Origin: Natronohydrobacter sp. | GTDB taxonomy: Bacteria > Pseudomonadota > Alphaproteobacteria > Rhodobacterales > Rhodobacteraceae | Direction of reading: 5' to 3' | DNA length: 24,678 nucleotides | NCBI GenBank assembly: GCA_007123015.1 | Contig: SKSL01000181.1 | Coordinates: 1 to 24,678, forward strand | Shown: positions 22,133 to 24,678 of the stretch, one piece after another | Position numbering within the stretch: position 1 is the stretch's first letter | Layout of the letters: every line of letters begins with the position of its first letter | The notes under the pieces: model-generated | Seen by the model: the letters and a program-made list of their open reading frames with translations, nothing else | What the model was told of the DNA's origin: nothing | Databases searched by the model: none | Program-made: the position numbers and the translations under genes

Positions 22133-23680
22133 GTGGTGACTGATCCGATGCTGATGAAATCCGAAGCCTCCTCTGACGCTCTGCGCACCGAGGCAGCTCT
22201 GCCGGTCCTGTCACTGAAGGATGTGACCAAGACCTTTCCGGGTGTGACGGCCTTGTCAGAGGTGTCGCTGGCGCTGTTTCCCGGTAAGGTCACTGCGCTT
22301 GTGGGCGAGAATGGCGCGGGCAAATCCACACTGGTCAAGATTTTGACAGGGATCTACCAGCCTGATGCAGGCAGCATCGAGGTCGATGGCCACCCGGTCC
22401 GGTTCATCACGGCGCAGGACGCAACCGCAGCGGGCGTGACGGCCATCCATCAGGAAACTGTCCTGTTCGATGAATTGTCGGTGGCCGAGAATATCTATCT
22501 TGGCCATGCACCGCGCGGGCGTTTCGGGCTGATCGACACAAGGGCTATGGTGGATCAGGCGCGCGCGATCCTGACCGGGATCGGTGCCAGAATTGATCCG
22601 AAGGTCAAACTGAAAGATCTTGGCATCGCCAACAAGCATCTGGTGGCGATTGCCCGCGCGCTCTCGGTCGATGCGCGGGTTGTCATCATGGATGAACCCA
22701 CGGCCGCGCTGAGCCAGAAAGAGATCGAAGAGCTTTACGCGCTGATCGAGGCCTTGAAAGCGCAGGGCAAGGCGATCCTGTTCATCAGCCATAAATTCGA
22801 TGAGATTTTTCGTATCGCCGATAATTACACCGTCTTTCGCGACGGGGCGCTTGTCGGCAGCGGGACGATCAAGGATGTGACCGAAGCGGCGCTTGTGAAA
22901 ATGATGGTGGGCCGCGATGTCAGCCAGATCTTTCCCGACCGTACCCGCAAGCTGGGCGCTGAAATCCTGGTCGTCGACGGCTATGAGCATCCGACCGAAT
23001 TCGCAGGGATCAGCTTTGCACTGCGCCAGGGCGAGATCCTGGGCTTTTACGGTCTGATCGGCTCTGGCCGGTCCGAATTCATGCAAGCCCTGTTCGGGAT
23101 CACGCGGCCCAGCGCGGGCACAGTGCGGATCGAAGGTCAGCCCGTTGTCATCCGCGCGCCGGCCGATGCTGTAGCCAAGGGGATCGTATATGTCCCCGAG
23201 GATCGCGGCAAACAGGGGGCGATCACGGCGCTGCCGATCTTTCAGAACGTGACCCTGCCATCTCTGGGCCACACATCCAGAAACGGCTTCTTGCGGCTGG
23301 CCGAGGAATTCGCGCTCGCGCGCAAATATACCAGCCGGCTGGACCTGCGCGCGGCCTCGCTCGATACGGATGTCGGCAATCTTTCCGGCGGCAATCAGCA
23401 GAAAGTGGTCATCGCCAAATGGCTGGCCACGCGCCCCAAGATCATCATTCTGGATGAACCCACCAAAGGCATCGATATCGGCTCGAAGGCCGCAGTTCAT
23501 GAGTTCATGGCCGAACTTGCCGCGCAAGGGCTGGCCGTGATCATGGTGAGTTCCGAAATCCCGGAAGTTCTGGGCATGTCGGACCGTGTGATCGTCATGC
23601 GCGAAGGGCGCATCGCCGCGGAGTTATGCGGCGCGGCACTGTCACCCGAAACGCTTGTGCGCCACGCAGCCGGGATCTGA
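22133..23680 (+). CDS. rhaT: L-rhamnose ABC transporter ATP-binding protein, two nucleotide-binding domains
   Basis: The 515-residue CUT2-type ATPase has two fused domains. The first has Walker A GENGAGKS (58-65) and Walker B VVIMDEPTAAL, with the usual ABC signature altered to LKDLGIANKHLVAIARAL. The second has the degenerate P-loop GLIGSGRSE usual for CUT2 proteins, a good signature LSGGNQQKVVIAKWL and IIILDEPTKGID. It energises sugar import with RhaP and RhaQ. The symbol follows rhizobial usage and is unrelated to the E. coli RhaT symporter. The start is uncertain: GTG 22133 has only a distant GGGG, and GTG 22136 or ATG 22148 are open too. Confidence 0.92.
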   Translation: MVTDPMLMKSEASSDALRTEAALPVLSLKDVTKTFPGVTALSEVSLALFPGKVTALVGENGAGKSTLVKILTGIYQPDAGSIEVDGHPVRFITAQDATAAGVTAIHQETVLFDELSVAENIYLGHAPRGRFGLIDTRAMVDQARAILTGIGARIDPKVKLKDLGIANKHLVAIARALSVDARVVIMDEPTAALSQKEIEELYALIEALKAQGKAILFISHKFDEIFRIADNYTVFRDGALVGSGTIKDVTEAALVKMMVGRDVSQIFPDRTRKLGAEILVVDGYEHPTEFAGISFALRQGEILGFYGLIGSGRSEFMQALFGITRPSAGTVRIEGQPVVIRAPADAVAKGIVYVPEDRGKQGAITALPIFQNVTLPSLGHTSRNGFLRLAEEFALARKYTSRLDLRAASLDTDVGNLSGGNQQKVVIAKWLATRPKIIILDEPTKGIDIGSKAAVHEFMAELAAQGLAVIMVSSEIPEVLGMSDRVIVMREGRIAAELCGAALSPETLVRHAAGI

Positions 23681-23691
23681 AGGAGGAGAAT

Positions 23692-24675
23692 GTGTCGAAA
23701 CAGGCCCTCATGTCGCGCGAAATACTTCTGCTCGGCGCGATTGTCGTGCTGCTGGGCATTATCGCATCGCGGTTTCCGGCCTTCATCGCGCCAAGAAATC
23801 TTGTCAATGTGTTCAATGACACCGCACCCCTGATCCTGCTGGCCATCGGGCAGATGATCGTGATCCTGACGCGCTGTATCGATCTGAGCGTTGCGGCCAA
23901 TCTGGCCCTGACGGGAATGGTTGTTGCCATGATCAACGTGGCCATGCCGGCGCTGCCTGTGCCGGTCATCATTGCCCTGGCCGTCACCTTCGGGGCCCTG
24001 TTGGGCATGTTCAACGGTATTCTGGTCTGGAAACTGGAAATCCCACCCATTGTCGTCACGCTGGGGACCATGACGATCTTTCGCGGCGTGATCTTTCTGT
24101 TGTCAGAGGGCAGGTGGATCAATGCCCATCAACTCAGCGATGCCTTCAAGGCCTTCCCGCGCACGATGCTTCTGGGACTGCCGGTGATGAGCTGGATCGC
24201 CCTTGGCGCAGTGGTGCTGTTTGCCATCGTGATGACCCGCACCACGCTTGGCCGGGCCTTCTATGCTGCAGGCGGCAATCCGCATGCGGCCACCTATGCA
24301 GGCATCAATGTCGGCCGGACCCAGTTCTGGGCTTTCACCATCTCTGGCGCACTGGCAGGATTGGCAGGGTACCTTTGGGTCTCGCGCTTCGCGGTCGCCT
24401 TCGTGGATCTGGCGCGCGGGTTTGAGCTGACTGTGGTTGCTGCCTGTGTGATCGGCGGTGTGGCGATCATGGGGGGCAGTGGTACAGTTCTGGGGGCCAC
24501 GCTCGGGGCGCTGTTTCTGGGCATTATCAGCAATGCGCTGCCCGTGGTGAACATCTCGCCCTTCTGGCAACTGGCGATTTCGGGCAGTGCGATCATCATT
24601 GCTGTAGCCCTGAATGCATCGGCCAATCGCAAGAAAGGCCGGATCATCCTGAAGCGCGCGGAGCAGGCAACATGA
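23692..24675 (+). CDS. rhaP: L-rhamnose ABC transporter permease
   Basis: The 327-residue CUT2 permease has about nine to ten helices: REILLLGAIVVLLGIIASRFPAF, APLILLAIGQMIVILTRCIDLSVAANLALTGMVVAM, the substrate-channel element IPPIVVTLGTMTIFRGVIFLLSEGRW, and the coupling loop TLGRAFYAAGGNPHAATYAGINVGRTQFWAFTISGALAGLAGYLW. The end is VVAACVIGGVAIMGGSGTVLGATLGALFLGIISN. GTG 23692 is preceded by a very strong AAGGAGGAG site 11 bases after the rhaT stop. The stop overlaps the next ATG (ATGA), so rhaQ, the second permease, is expected directly after the window. Confidence 0.93.
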   Translation: MSKQALMSREILLLGAIVVLLGIIASRFPAFIAPRNLVNVFNDTAPLILLAIGQMIVILTRCIDLSVAANLALTGMVVAMINVAMPALPVPVIIALAVTFGALLGMFNGILVWKLEIPPIVVTLGTMTIFRGVIFLLSEGRWINAHQLSDAFKAFPRTMLLGLPVMSWIALGAVVLFAIVMTRTTLGRAFYAAGGNPHAATYAGINVGRTQFWAFTISGALAGLAGYLWVSRFAVAFVDLARGFELTVVAACVIGGVAIMGGSGTVLGATLGALFLGIISNALPVVNISPFWQLAISGSAIIIAVALNASANRKKGRIILKRAEQAT

Positions 24676-24678
24676 GCG
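24672..24678 (+). CDS. rhaQ: start of next gene, expected rhaQ permease (cut by window end)
   Basis: Only ATGAGCG is visible. It overlaps the rhaP stop by four bases, the coupling seen between tandem CUT2 permease genes. Identity is inferred from the rhaRSTPQ order alone. Confidence 0.4.

Noticed and set aside
22256..23527. 423-codon open frame on the minus strand opposite rhaT
   Set aside because: Shadow of a two-domain ABC ATPase; its composition follows the complementary codons and no motif is present.
1..24678. CRISPR array, rRNA or tRNA genes
   Set aside because: No regularly spaced repeat array and no recognisable tRNA arm or rRNA signature was seen; repeats present are short and few.

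Overview
The window reads as high-GC alphaproteobacterial chromosome. Gene content and protein style (DeoR-type RhaR, CUT2 rhamnose transporter, aldolase-dehydrogenase fusion, lambda-type portal remnant, Tat-exported amidohydrolase) suggest Rhodobacterales. That placement is my inference; there is no rRNA or tRNA to confirm it.

1-1180: transposon debris. A perfect 21-bp inverted repeat with TGT/ACA tips (306-363) lies before the C-terminal part of a TniB-like transposition ATPase (416-1123), followed by a strong hairpin terminator.

1278-8607: a compact integrated phage-derived element of about 7.3 kb. From left to right it carries a tyrosine integrase, an AlpA/Xis-type protein, two tiny genes, a divergent XRE regulator, a capsid cement protein, a gpW-like connector, a prohead protease-major capsid fusion, a hypothetical gene, a truncated portal, a RepA-like hexameric ATPase and a hypothetical gene. 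It has integration, control, replication and head genes but no tail, lysis or terminase gene. The capsid gene has two single-base frameshifts and the portal has one, all in G or C runs. It is either a decayed prophage or a relic of a capsid-forming phage satellite.

8626-14739: five genes on the minus strand that look like one transcription unit. In transcription order they are a Tat-type amidohydrolase, an outer-membrane beta-barrel, a periplasmic linear-amide (choloylglycine/penicillin V acylase-type) hydrolase, a ChaA-like Ca2+/H+ antiporter and an Abhydrolase_9 membrane hydrolase. The last two overlap by ATGA.

15119-16665: an AI-2E-family membrane protein on the plus strand, then a fragment of a Zn/Mn ABC substrate-binding protein gene that appears to be split by a roughly 106-bp palindromic repeat element.

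16689-24678: a divergent L-rhamnose regulon. rhaD (aldolase fused to a short-chain dehydrogenase) and rhaA (isomerase) run left; rhaR, rhaS, rhaT, rhaP and the first bases of rhaQ run right. Rhamnose would enter by RhaSTPQ, be isomerised by RhaA, be phosphorylated by a kinase not in this window, and be cut by RhaD to DHAP and L-lactaldehyde, which the SDR domain would oxidise. The 184-bp spacer holds a highly symmetric operator: three TGATTG-like half-sites at exact 10-bp steps on each side of one dyad, capped by mirror-image TTGACA/TTGACT boxes.
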